From Antedon mediterranea (Eukaryota; Echinodermata; Crinoidea; Comatulida; Antedonidae), in assembly GCF_964355755.1 (NCBI RefSeq), contig NC_092676.1:24596288-24660287 (forward strand): DNA of 64,000 nucleotides, written 5' to 3'. A program made the translations under genes and the position numbers. The notes beneath the pieces were generated by a model. That model saw only the letters and a program-made list of their open reading frames with translations. It made no database searches and was not told the origin of the DNA. Below are positions 50,201-60,798 of the stretch, one piece after another. Position 1 is the stretch's first letter, and every line of letters starts with the position of its first letter.

Positions 50201-52559
50201 CACACCAATGGTCATGCAGTACACACCAATCGTCATGCAGTACACACCAATCGTCATGCAGTACACACCAAACATCATGCAGTACACACCAATCGTCATG
50301 CAGTACACACCAATCGTCATGCAGTACACACCAATGGTCATGCAGTACACACCAATTGTCATGCAGTACACACCAATCGTCGTTCACATTTATCATGCAG
50401 TACACACCAATCGTCATGCAGTACACACCAATCGTCATGCAGTACACACCAAACATTATGCAGTACACACCAATTGTCATGCAGTACACACCAATCGTCA
50501 TGCAGTCAAATCTTGCGTAATTTATACCGCCACCTATCGACAAAATCGAATATCACGTGAGGTTTATTAGACGGCTGTAAAACTAAGACTATTTAAACTT
50601 CTTTTATGGAATTCAATAATTGCAATGGCCTCCTAGCCGCGCCTGTGTCTCGCATAGTAAATTATTGTACATATAAAAAACAGAGCATTCACAGAGATGT
50701 GTAGCGGTTAAAATAAGTACAGTATGTCAAACATAAAAGAAATCTTAGAGTCGATGGCCTAGTTTTACAGCCGTCTAATAAACGTCACGTGATATTCGAT
50801 TTTGTCGATAGGTGGCGGTATAAATTACGCAATATTTCACTGCATGACGATTGGTGTGTACTGCATGACGATTGGTGTGTACTGCATGACAATTGGTGTG
50901 TACTGCATGACCATTGGTGTGTACTGCATGATGTTTGGTGTGTACTGCATGACGATTGGTGTGTACTGCATGATGTTTGGTGTGTACTGCATGACGATTG
51001 GTGTGTACTGCATGACCATTGGTGTGTACTGCATGACCATTGGTGTGTACTGCATGATAAATGTGAACGACGATTGGTGTGTACTGCATGACCATTGGTA
51101 TGTACTGCATGACCATTGGTGTGTACTGCATGACCATTGGTGTGTACTGCATGACGATTGGTGTGTACTGCATGACCATTGTGAACTGAAGGCAGAGGAG
51201 GCGTTCCATACATTCGACTTATGTAAAATCACATAATAGTTTACTTCGATTGAAAAATGTTCACTTACCGATAGTAAATGCGGCAAGGTATATTCCAATA
51301 TTAGAAAAACCGACAATAGTTCTAAATACTGTAAACCACCAATAGCCAGGTGCAAATGCCGTCGCTATACCAAATACAAGAGTTATGAACATACACAGAA
51401 ACATCGTCTTTTTACGGCCAATTCTAATGATAGAATCAAAATTATGGAATAATAATATTTTTCTTATATATCACAATGTTTCTAAGCGCTTCACATTAAT
51501 TTGTTGAGATCGAACACGGACGGAAACATTCTCCCATAAAGTTGTGTCTTGATCTAACCGAGTACCCATTTATATACCTGGGTGGAGAGAGGCAAACGTA
51601 AGTAAAGTGTCTTGCCCAAGGATACAAGCAATGCGGCGATAGTTGGATTCGAACTCACGATCAGTAGTCGAGCGTCCACTCTGCATCACACGTCCTCGGA
51701 AATATAGTACAGTATAAAGTAATAATTATAATTATAATAATATTCCAGATTTTACAAAGTACTAAATGTTGTGACCACTAAGCGCTATTATTACCCCAGT
51801 CATTTTTAGAAGAAACACGTATGGAAACATACTTCCATACAGCTAGTAGTAGCAACGCAAAGTTCAAACCTTATTTGTTTGTGTCAGTTATCAGTTATTA
51901 TTAATGATTATCGGATGACAACGTTTGAAAAAGAAATTAAGAGAAATCAATGTATACTTACATATCAGCAAGAGATCCAAAAACAAATGATCCTACCAAA
52001 ACACCTGCAAAATAAATTGATTGAGAAAGTGATGCCTTGTATCCGTCGTCACACACGAGATCAAACTGCAATAAAATTTAATTATGTTCATTGAAAAAGT
52101 AAGTTATTATCACCCGATTCTGTAGCTCTGTAACAATAGAGTACTTACGTCTTGGATGACAGTTGCTTTGTACTGACTTCTGTCATATTCCCACCCATCT
52201 TCACATTCTTCTATATCTGGATCTGACAACTTGCAGCGCTCAGTATCTTCATCAAATTCAGAATATGTGACGTCACAACGTCTGCAGTTATTCTCCCGTA
52301 ATATGGTGTCTTCGTCATCTTCAGGAATTGTTATATTGTACTTCAACGCATTACAGGTGTTCTTGTCTAGGCCCCAGGAATAGCAGTCTTGACGTTCAAG
52401 TTGCGGGGTCTTGCACCAATGGTCAGTGGTGGGGGCTAGAAATACTATAGCGACTTCAGGAAACAAGGTTGTTACGCCCGTGAAGCATAGAAGGAAATAC
52501 ACTCGCTGTTGATAAAAACCAAACTCTCCAAGATACTGGAGAATGTCGTCAAACTTCAT
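47211..52559 (-). CDS. SLC22-type organic ion transporter, gene E
   Basis: Predicted 569 aa. Exons: 52149-52559, 51962-52065, 51269-51423, 49912-50080, 49427-49571, 49085-49176, 48671-48879, 48150-48258, 47608-47817 and 47211-47316. Nearly the same protein as D over most exons, including the IGTFGRKR loop and the tail ending NQAYEVVE. Differences visible: DGYKAS in place of DGSKAS in exon 2, LVISLVYYG in exon 7, FIMDWRW in exon 4 where the other D-F copies have FIRDWRW, and [13 protein letters not shown] in exon 9. The Arg to Met change removes a charge that all other copies keep in that loop. Intron 3 is enlarged by a 1.1-kb foldback element. It is otherwise intact, so probably functional, though the exon 4 change deserves attention. 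Confidence 0.92.
47402..47575 (+). repeat. tRNA-derived SINE-like element S1, last intron of gene E
   Basis: A box TGTAGCTGGTGG at 47,410-47,421 and B box GGGTTCAATCC at 47,453-47,463 have tRNA-like spacing. The element ends in an A-rich tail. The same element sits in the same intron of gene F but not of gene D. Confidence 0.8.
47891..48044. repeat. R2 element in intron 8 of gene E
   Basis: CTACACTATCAAACTTTATG and the inverted AATTAGTTTGATAGTGTAGA mark the ends. Same insertion site as in gene D. Confidence 0.85.
50115..51209. repeat. 1.1-kb foldback element in intron 3 of gene E
   Basis: The element begins ATGGAACGCCTCCTCTGCC and ends GGCAGAGGAGGCGTTCCAT. The two arms, 50,115-50,586 and 50,759-51,209, are reverse complements around a 170-bp spacer. 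Each arm contains about 15-16 units of a 21-bp repeat (ATGCAGTACACACCAATCGTC with variants at the last bases) and a unique inner part (CTATCGACAAAATCGAATAT). Gene D lacks it: there the intron reads directly from GGCATCAT to CTTACGTAAAATC. Near the ends CATTCT and CATTCG look like a target duplication. Long open frames within it are by-products of the 21-bp period. Confidence 0.92.
51480..51690 (-). repeat. S2 SINE-like element in intron 2 of gene E
   Basis: GGATTCGAACTC (B box on the minus strand) and flanks match the copy in gene D. The middle reads ACCTGGGTGGAGAGAGGCAA, the single-copy form of the segment expanded at 6847-7230. Confidence 0.65.
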
Positions 52560-52933
52560 GTTTTCCCTTTAAAATGTTGAAGGAACATGAAAAAGCATCC
52601 GATTTCTAATCAAATGTCTGATAAATGACAAGTGTGTGAACGACAGTGTACTTTGTACAGGTGTTTTTAATTGGTCGTTAGATACACCAATTATGTTATA
52701 ACAGAACTTGGCAGTTATTTAGTTTATATTTTTTTATCATTTAACTTCGTCATGTGTGATAACAAAGTCAACTTAACGAATTACGATAACACGTATATAG
52801 GTGCATCATCATACAAGCAGAATCATCTGACGTTTCATACAAAATACATCCTATGGGTTGGTGAACCCCGCTCCAATACATCCTTCTTTGGAAGATGCCA
52901 TCTAAAGATGTACATCACACAAGATTCTCTAAA
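52560..52933. promoter_or_regulatory. Upstream region of gene E, conserved in gene D
   Basis: Words such as GACAGTGTACTTTGTACAGG here, GAAAGTGTACTTTGCACTTG at 45,582-45,601 and AATGTACTTTGAACTGG near 58,695 are shared upstream of E, D and F at 70-140 bases from the start codons. This may be a shared promoter segment or simple duplication history. No TATA box with certain position. Confidence 0.3.
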
Positions 52934-53117
52934 GGGTCTTTCACACCTGTTCCGACACGGTTCCGGTCTGGCGCTGGCAAATCAAATCGAACGTCAATGT
53001 TTCGTTTTCACGCGGGTTACGCGCTAATCGATTTGCGCATAGCCGTGTGGAGCTTCGTGAAAACAAAACATTGACGTACATTCGATTCGCCAGTGCCGGA
53101 ACAGGTGTGAAAGACCC
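52934..53117. repeat. Palindromic MITE-like element upstream of gene E
   Basis: Ends GGGTCTTTCACACCTGTTCC and GGAACAGGTGTGAAAGACCC are perfect inverted repeats. The interior AACGTCAATGTTTCGTTTTC pairs with GAAAACAAAACATTGACGT. The matching position upstream of gene D is empty (CTCTAAAGTGAG), giving a short duplicated target (C/T)TAAA. Confidence 0.9.
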
Positions 53118-53269
53118 TTAAAGTGAGCTCATAATCATGTATTTGTAACTCTAATTCAATTAACTTACAAAAATAATTAAAACAACAATTTGTATATATT
53201 ATATATTTGTTTAATATTAACATGTATTTTGAACCTCAATGGCAATAATTATGTCCTTATTTATCGTCG

Positions 53270-53407
53270 TTGTCTTAAGTCAAAATGTGATATGCCCATA
53301 TATGGGTATGATGATGTCATACCACTACCCTATTTGCGCATACCACTATCATATTTGGGCACATCACACCCTTTTCACAACTAGTTTGATAGTGTAGGCA
53401 GAGCTTT
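53270..53407. repeat. R2 element between genes E and F
   Basis: The right end CTAGTTTGATAGTGTAGGCAG and interior GGGCACATCACACC match R2; the left end is degraded. Confidence 0.65.
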
Positions 53408-53599
53408 CAAATTATCATTTCCTGAAGACCTTTTAAATTGGAAACAGTCGTCAAGCTAATTTAATTCGAAATGGACGAGTATACTTTAGTATACCGTCTT
53501 CTATTGTGGTTTTAGGTGACCGTGGACATGTTCAGCACCAACAATATTTTCTTGACTGACAATGAACAATATACTTCGGGTCTTTACTCGACTCTCACT

Positions 53600-56500
53600 C
53601 TATTCTACCACTTCATATGCTTGGTTTGTAAAACTGCTTTCAATATCCACTTGTCCACAGTAGTCAACCATCGTAGGTTTACTTGTTGGTTCTTTAGGCT
53701 TAACCTTTTTTCTGTAAAATGACGATATTGATAAGTAAGATTTAATCGTCATTTAATATTTACAATAATTATTGTTTTAATTCACAAATGTAGTGGGGCT
53801 GTGACTTGGTGGTTAACGTGCTTGCCTTCCATCCCCAAGATCCGGGTTCAATCCTGACCTGGTGCCAGGTTTGTAACTCACGACTCTTTCAACTACACTC
53901 CCTAACAAATGAGGCTTAGTTTATAAGCACGATACATTATAAAATACTTTATCCATCCTGTAATTGGCGAGTTTGTGCTCGCTGTTGAATACGTATGAAA
54001 TAAATTAAAATAAACAAAACGTTGACTGTTTTATTGTTTTATGAACATACTTTCCAAAGTTTTCTCCATCTTCTATTGTTTCTGGTAGATCTTGATTAAG
54101 TGTTTCAGGAAGCAATAGTGCTAAGAATCCTGCAGATATTGACATTAAGCTGAAAATCATCAGTGGTAAGGGAGGCCATATCTTTCCAATTTCCAAAATA
54201 ATGGGGGCGAGTATACCCCCAATACGAGCCGACATGGACGATGTACCCATACCAGCACTCCTGTAAATGATAAATTGATTTTGCCTAGGTTAGTCAGTTT
54301 TTACCTATTAAATTATTCACGAAATTGTTTGGCTGGTTCAGTTTAAAATGTAGACAAGTTTTGACCAAAAACATACGTTGTTCTGATTGGTACAGTTTTC
54401 AATAAAAATGTTCCCCAATATCGACTTACCTGACTGGAGTGGGATACAGTTCAGCAGAAAACACATATATTATACCAAACGAAGCAGCAATTCCGAATTT
54501 CCCAATAAGAGACACTGTAGTCCTACCCCATCCCATAGCTACGAAAGAACATTGAAGATGTTAATTTCACGATTGATAGTTTTTACAAATATTAAAATCT
54601 CGAGTTATCTGTATCTTCAATATGTGGTGGAATATTATTACCACGCCCTCTGTCGCCTTCAGTACGATTTCCACATGCCTTACTAAATGAAAAAATCGTA
54701 GAACTACTCATAGTGTGTTTATGAGAGTTTGTTCTATATTGTACTGGGTACAATAATTCATGCTACAGCAATATTTAAAGTACTTACGGACCCATATGGT
54801 TGTTAAACAAGCTACACCTCCCAATACCATAAAGGCACACAGTACTCGTTTGCGACCAAATCTATCAATAGCAGGTATAGCCACAATGAATGCCGGTATT
54901 TCAACAACACCAGAAAGTATAAACGCTAAATAGTCTCTGCCACCCAGACTTGCTGTGCTTAGTGACAGTCCATAATATACAAGACTATTCACAAACCTAC
55001 AAACAAATTAAGTGAAAAAAATAGATATTTACTATTAATATCGTAATATATTTGTAAGACGCTAATTGATTATACTTTACATTTGATTATGGTGTAGGTC
55101 TAGAATAAAAACATAGATTAGTATATTGTTTATTACCAATTGAAAAGAATATTAAATGTTTTCATTCGCAAGTTTGGAGTCCGAAAAAGGTCGACTACGG
55201 TGTAGGTGACGTCATGTTCTGCCTTCTCCTAAACAATAAATAAAATCAATTAATACCAAAGAACTTATACAAGTTCTTTGATTAATACATAAATCCGTTT
55301 TGGTATTAAAATGTTGTATTAAATTTCGTTTCATATTTATTTGTGGAATTGAGAGAATAATTGCGGTCCAGCTCGATACACGCATTCATTGTTTGATGAT
55401 TTTAACCATGTTAAAATTGTACCACACTGAACCTATAACTTTAAATCCTATGCATTTTTACATTCTATCCACAGTGGCCCATACCTTGTTACCATACCAT
55501 ACAATACAGACAATTACGTTACACCAACAAAACTTTCATTTGTGAAAGATGGTTCTACCTTCTTTTTATCGTCACATAATTTATGAATTTATCAATTTTT
55601 ACCATTTCAGCTTTCTGTTCTTCAAACAAATTCTCAGGTAGTTCGTCCAAACTAGCTTTGTTAATTTTAGCACATTCTTTGATGAGTTCTTCTGCTTCAT
55701 CAAATCTTTTCTGTGATATCAGCCATCGTACAGACTCAGGAATAACTCTGAAACGAATACAAAAATTATTAATGATGAATAAAATTGTATTTATAAAAAA
55801 TTAATGGACTAATCAGTACAGAGAACATTTTTCCCAGTCTAGAGAAGCAAAATGCTAAACTGCTACAAATTCATTTAATGATAATAGCAAAAAAAAAACC
55901 CCAAAAAATACGAAACTATGCTTCCTATCGACTATCAGTTAATCGATTATCAGCTAATGGTTAATCAAACTTTGAAAATGTTCAATGCAATTTCCCCTTC
56001 CCAATTTCTTGTCACTGCATTGTATGTTTAAAAATAAACAGGACACAGTATAATGTATGCCTTGGATGTTTAAAAAAATGTCAAAAACAAATTAAATAGA
56101 TACGGTAGTAATACTGTGATGGCACAGTTACAATCCGTCATGCTTGATTAATATTGATGAATGACGTAATGCGCAAACATATATTAGTTGGTTACGAATA
56201 TGGGTTAGTGTACACATGCGTTGTTTTGTACTTGTCAGAAGAAATTTAAATTTACCGACATGACAATACTACTTACGGGATCATCAGAAAGTAAAGTGCA
56301 CTGGGTAATGTTATAGTAAGTTGTAACCATCGCCAATCCCTGATAAAGTATGCCAGAATACCATAGATGATGAGGCCAGATGAAGTGTAGAAGTTGATCA
56401 CCATGCCAACAAACGTACGTTTTGACGGACCAACAAGTTCAGTTGCTAAACAAATTTAAAGATATTCTTTAAAGCATGCAGTAACGACTATGAGCACTCA

Positions 56501-58603
56501 CTGGCTAAACCCAGGGGTCCCAGAAAGAAAATACAATTCCAAAAAATATACAAACAAAATGTATAAAAGTACTCTATTTAGGAAACCGTCCTTCAAACAA
56601 GTTTATGTCGATGTGCTGTCGTCTCCTGTGGCTGCCTTTTGTTTTAATACCACCATTGCAGCAATGGCTTTTTTCGACCGTCTGTTCTCTATAGTGTTGC
56701 ATGATCCTTTAGAATTCCAAAACAAGAGGCCTTTTATTACTGCGTTATCAAACAAAGTATCATCATTTTTAATATATTTACTTACCAATAGTAAATGCTG
56801 CAAGATATGTTCCAATACAAGAAAAGCCAACAATAGTTCTAAATATGGTAAACCACCAGTAGCCAGGTGCAAATGCCGCCGCTATACCAAATACAAGAGT
56901 TATGAAGTTGGCAAGAAACATCGTCTTTTTGCGACCAATACTGTGAAACAATTAACAGTAAAAATACTATAAGAAATGAAATCGTGACAGGGGCATTTCG
57001 GTTTAAGGATATAGGTATAATGACGTTTTTATGGGTTTATTTAATTGGCAAAATTTTTGCAAAGTAGGCCTACAAAATATTTATAATTGCTTTGTGTGTT
57101 TGTATGTAGGAAAAGTTTGTTTGCACGAAACCTTTCCACAATTGTACTAATTTTGTTTTCTTATTGAAAATAGCTACATACTAAAATGTATATATTGTTG
57201 ATGAAATCAAAATACTCGAGTTATCTGCATCTTCAATATTATACAGAAATATTAAATAGCACGCCCTCTGTCGCTCACTGTATTTAAAGCACTTAAATTC
57301 ACTGTTTATTGTTTATTTTCTTCCTATCTGTGGTTGTGTATGTGTGTTTATTTGGATTTTCGGTTAATCAGATTTTAAATGACGCAAAGATTCGAATGCA
57401 TGATTGTAAGTAGTATCAGCACCATTGTGTTACTGTTATTACAAAGTACGCTTATGTGCCTGATTAGGTGTGTTAGTTAGATAAGATTACACACAGTAGC
57501 ACAAAAGGCGTTATCAGTGTCATCAACAAGAGAACTCATCATATTTGTTTTGTTAGATATTAATAATAATAAATTAGTAGTTATGACAAATGAATGTATC
57601 TAAAACATTTAGTGTCTGGTGATTGATTTTTCACTAATAAAGTATTATTATCTGTTTTAATTTAAGTTCTGGTTCGACCGGAGGAAACTAGACTTGCCCG
57701 AAGTCTGTTGTCGTCTTTTTTTATAATATTATTAGTCCACCAGTCGGTGTTTTTGTCTGAGCTCAAGTATAATATGTATGAAACGCTATATATGCCAAAA
57801 TATGTTGTATTAATTTCAGTCTAGATTCTAGACTAGGGGGAAAACAAGAAAGGAGTTTCCCCTCACTAAAATCCTTTTTTTTAACAGCTCGCATTCAATG
57901 CGTTCCAAAAAAATGAAACCGGCCTTTCAATTCACTACACGACGTATGAAAGGCCTAAAGAGCATTTTAAACAATCGTTTAGTTGTACTTACAAATCAGC
58001 AAGAGCACCAAAAACAAATGATCCTACCAAAACACCTGCAAAATAAATTGATTGAGAAAGTGATGCCTTGGATCCGTCGTCACACACGAGGTCGAACTGC
58101 AATAAAAAGTAATAATTATAATTACAGTACGTTCGATCATCGAAAAAATAGGTTAGCTTCTTATATGAAAGAAGTATGTGTTCTGTACTTACATCTTGTA
58201 TGACAGTTGCTTTGTACTGACTTCTGTCATATTCCCATCCATCTACACATTCTTCTATATCTGGATCTGACAACTTACAGCGTTCAGTATCTTCACCAAA
58301 TTCAGAATATGTGACGTCACAACGTCTGCAGTTATGCTCCCGTAATATGGTGTCTTCGTCATCTTCAGGAATTGTTGCATTGTACTTTAACTCATTACAG
58401 GTTTCCGTGTCTAGATCCCATGAAAAACAGTCCTGTCGTTCGAGCTGTGGGGTCTTGCACCAATGGTCAGTCGTGGGGGCCAAAAATACCTGGGCTACTT
58501 GATGAAACATCGTCGTAATGGCCATAAAACATAAAAGGAAATATATTCGCTTTTGATAGAAACCGAATTCTCCAAGATACTGAAGAATATCGTCAAACTT
58601 CAT
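53600..58603 (-). CDS. SLC22-type organic ion transporter, gene F
   Basis: Predicted 571 aa. Exons: 58193-58603, 57993-58096, 56786-56940, 56277-56445, 55603-55747, 55137-55228, 54788-54996, 54430-54538, 54051-54260 and 53600-53711. Residues 1-45 hold the N terminus and TM1. The loop at 46-137 has cysteines at 49, 59, 69, 92, 95, 109 and 119 and an N-A-T site at 75. Then [80 protein letters not shown] and the tail ending NQAYEVVE. The loop end GWEYDRSQY before the DLVC motif is the classic SLC22 hallmark. It is the most upstream gene of the array and differs from D/E by keeping DRFGRK. Likely a plasma-membrane organic ion carrier. Confidence 0.93.
53790..54005 (+). repeat. S1 SINE-like element in the last intron of gene F
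   Basis: GGGGCTGTGACTTGGTGG and CCGGGTTCAATCCTGACC are the A and B box regions. The end CGTATGAAATAAATTAAAAT matches the copy in gene E. Confidence 0.8.
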
Positions 58604-60014
58604 CTTTGCTGTTTTTTAATGCGGCATTTATTTAAACGATAAAGCTGTCAAGTAAATGACAGTGAGATGAATAACAATTTAAGGGTGTACTACAATGTAC
58701 TTTGAACTGGTGTGGTGGTGAATTGGTAGCTGGATAATTTAAACCAGTGTATACCGGTATTGAGTCAGTGGATATTATCAATTTTCGTATCACAATGAGA
58801 TCGCGCAAACAGCTGACGAGGGGACGATTTAATAATAATTTGAAGATGTATTGTCCCCCAAAAACATTAAAAATAGAGGTTATATTAAAGTCACTGCAGA
58901 CAAATGTTTAAATTCAACCAAAAACCCATTGACTAGCAGCCAATTTGACTATTTCTTCCTTTAAATTTATTACAGTTTTTTAAGTAAATACATTTTTTTA
59001 TCCAATTTTTGGTCATAGTGGATAACTATTAGGTGACATTAAAATGCTAATAAAATGCTAATGCTTATAATTCGTCTCATGCGCAATAAAGTACTGATAA
59101 GGCAAAGTTATTTCCATTGTGGTCCTAAACAAATATTACAGAATAAACAAGAAAAAACACACTTAAGTAAACAGAATAAAAACATACATATAGCAAAGGA
59201 GAATGTTATAGTGGGACCATGTCTGTTGGCTGTTAGTGAAACACAATTGCTTGTCACAATATTTATTTATAATTTAATTAAATAATTATTTAACAAAAAT
59301 GATAGATGAGATGACAAACACAAGGGTGTGTTGCACCCCTAATAATACGGCATTATTTAATTTTATTCCATAATCAATTTTAACGAAGTGATTAATCATC
59401 GTCATCAAAATAATGTAGTAAATTTAATAAATAAATAAATGCTACCACCTACGACAAATAGATCGGACTATCAATCGATGGTGGCGGTATTTCTGTATTT
59501 TTGTAAACAAACATCTGGTTTTAATTTTACGCTGTTCATTTTCCCTGGTTGGTTTATAATAATTATAATATTTATTTATTCAACGTTATTGTAGACCAGT
59601 TTGTATAGCTAATAAATGTGTTTCTTTAGACAAGGTCTAGGTCTAGTTAGGACTATTCTAGTAGTACAATATGTAAATTAATGTAGGCCTAACCTCTAAT
59701 TAAATAAGCATACACTCTACTCTACTGTACTACTACTATACTACAGAATACAGTACTATACTACTGGACCAGCTAGGTAGTAGTAGTGCAGTAGTAGTAG
59801 GTGGTAGGCCTAGCTAGTTTGTTTCTAGGGAGTTACACTACAGCACAGCAGTACTATAAGCGCCCTATGGTAGTGCATCACTGACTGGCAACGGTTGGCC
59901 TGTATTATTTGTACAAACAATGCGGTCTCACTTCCCTCGCCTCTCTCTGGCCTACTATCATGCACTACTGTTTAATGTGTCCAATACTATTTGTTTGCAG
60001 GCAGAGGAGAAGCA
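58604..60014. other. Divergent spacer between gene F and the first phosphatase gene
   Basis: Contains R7 (58,900-59,050) and a TACTAC/GTAGTAG-rich stretch at 59,700-59,830. The region between gene F (minus) and the phosphatase (plus) must hold both promoters. A splice acceptor TTTGTTTGCAG at 59,990-60,000 just before the phosphatase start implies an upstream non-coding exon, which I could not place. Confidence 0.45.
58900..59050. repeat. R7 dispersed repeat
   Basis: Shares GCAGCCAATTTGAC, TTACAGTTTTTT and GTGGATAACTATTA with 25,805-26,010. Confidence 0.55.
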
Positions 60015-60554
60015 ATGTTTCAGCGTTCTAGGGTGCACTGTTTGTCTGAGATTACAGACTTCCTATTTGTCACAAGTTTCAGAGGAGCAGATAGTCCGAC
60101 AGCTTTGCGTGCTAAAGGGATTACATGCATCATCAATGCAACGTGTGATAAACATACAAATCACGACATGTCTGGCTTTGACGTGATCTCTATACCTGTA
60201 AACGACGTCCCAGAGGCAAATCTCCGACAATATTTCGATGTTGTGGCAGAGAAGATTCGCAGCGTGAAAAAGGATGGAGGGAAAACAGTTGTTCATTGTC
60301 ACGCAGGAAGAAGCAGATCCGTCACTCTTGTGTTAGCTTACCTGATGCGCTGTGAGCACATGACTTTGCACGACGCTTACAAACTGGTTAAACTTCGCAG
60401 GGAGTTAGTTCGTCCAAATATTGGATTTTGGATACAACTATGTCATTATGAAAAAAAAATGTATGGCAAAAACTCTGTGCAGATGATTCCATCACCTATT
60501 GGAACTATTCCAGATGTTTATAGTAATGAAACTAAAAACATGTGGCCCATTTAA
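60015..60554 (+). CDS. Atypical dual-specificity phosphatase, DUSP14/18-like
   Basis: Single coding exon of 179 aa. The start at 60,015 (MFQRSRVHCL) was chosen because an upstream in-frame ATG at 59,991 overlaps the likely splice acceptor. Family features in order: an ITDFLFVTSFRGA opening; GITCIINAT; VNDVPEANL with the general-acid Asp about residue 71; the catalytic loop VVHCHAGRSRS (Cys about 96, Arg about 102), followed by a Thr; AYLMRCEHMTLHDAY; and RPNIGFWIQLCHYE, a hallmark of the DUSP14/18/21 group. It should dephosphorylate phospho-Tyr and phospho-Ser/Thr, probably in the cytosol or mitochondria-associated pools as in relatives. It lacks the MAPK-binding rhodanese domain, as all atypical members do. 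Intact. Confidence 0.93.
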   Translation: MFQRSRVHCLSEITDFLFVTSFRGADSPTALRAKGITCIINATCDKHTNHDMSGFDVISIPVNDVPEANLRQYFDVVAEKIRSVKKDGGKTVVHCHAGRSRSVTLVLAYLMRCEHMTLHDAYKLVKLRRELVRPNIGFWIQLCHYEKKMYGKNSVQMIPSPIGTIPDVYSNETKNMWPI

Positions 60555-60560
60555 AAATGT

Positions 60561-60566
60561 AATAAA
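60561..60566 (+). terminator. Candidate polyadenylation signal AATAAA
   Basis: AATAAA lies 7 bases after the stop codon of the first phosphatase gene; a second one at 60,793-60,798 is more likely to be used, given usual 3' UTR lengths. Confidence 0.4.
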
Positions 60567-60792
60567 AATATTAAATATTAAAATGTGTACAGAAAACACT
60601 GTACTGTATAATATACAATTTGTATAATAATTTGCTTAAAATGATTCCTGCCAGGCACGACCACATGTATGTAAATATTATAATATTAAAGACATAAACT
60701 AAATAACTTGGTCTTTCTATAATATTTTATCAACACCCTATTTAATTGCAATCAATTGATGATTTTAATTGCTTGTTTGTTTTTATTTTGGC

Positions 60793-60798
60793 AATAAA
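60793..60798 (+). terminator. Candidate polyadenylation signal AATAAA
   Basis: GCAATAAAAGTG, about 240 bases downstream of the stop of the first phosphatase gene, in an AT-rich 3' region. Confidence 0.4.

Noticed and set aside
50145-51180. CRISPR-like array of regularly spaced repeats
   Set aside because: Units are contiguous with no unique spacers, and the surrounding genes are eukaryotic with introns.
49908-51355. Open frames with repeated MQYTPIV or CMTIGVY peptides on both strands
   Set aside because: Produced by the 21-bp units of the foldback element. The frame ending in exon 4 of gene E only reads through because the period is a multiple of three.
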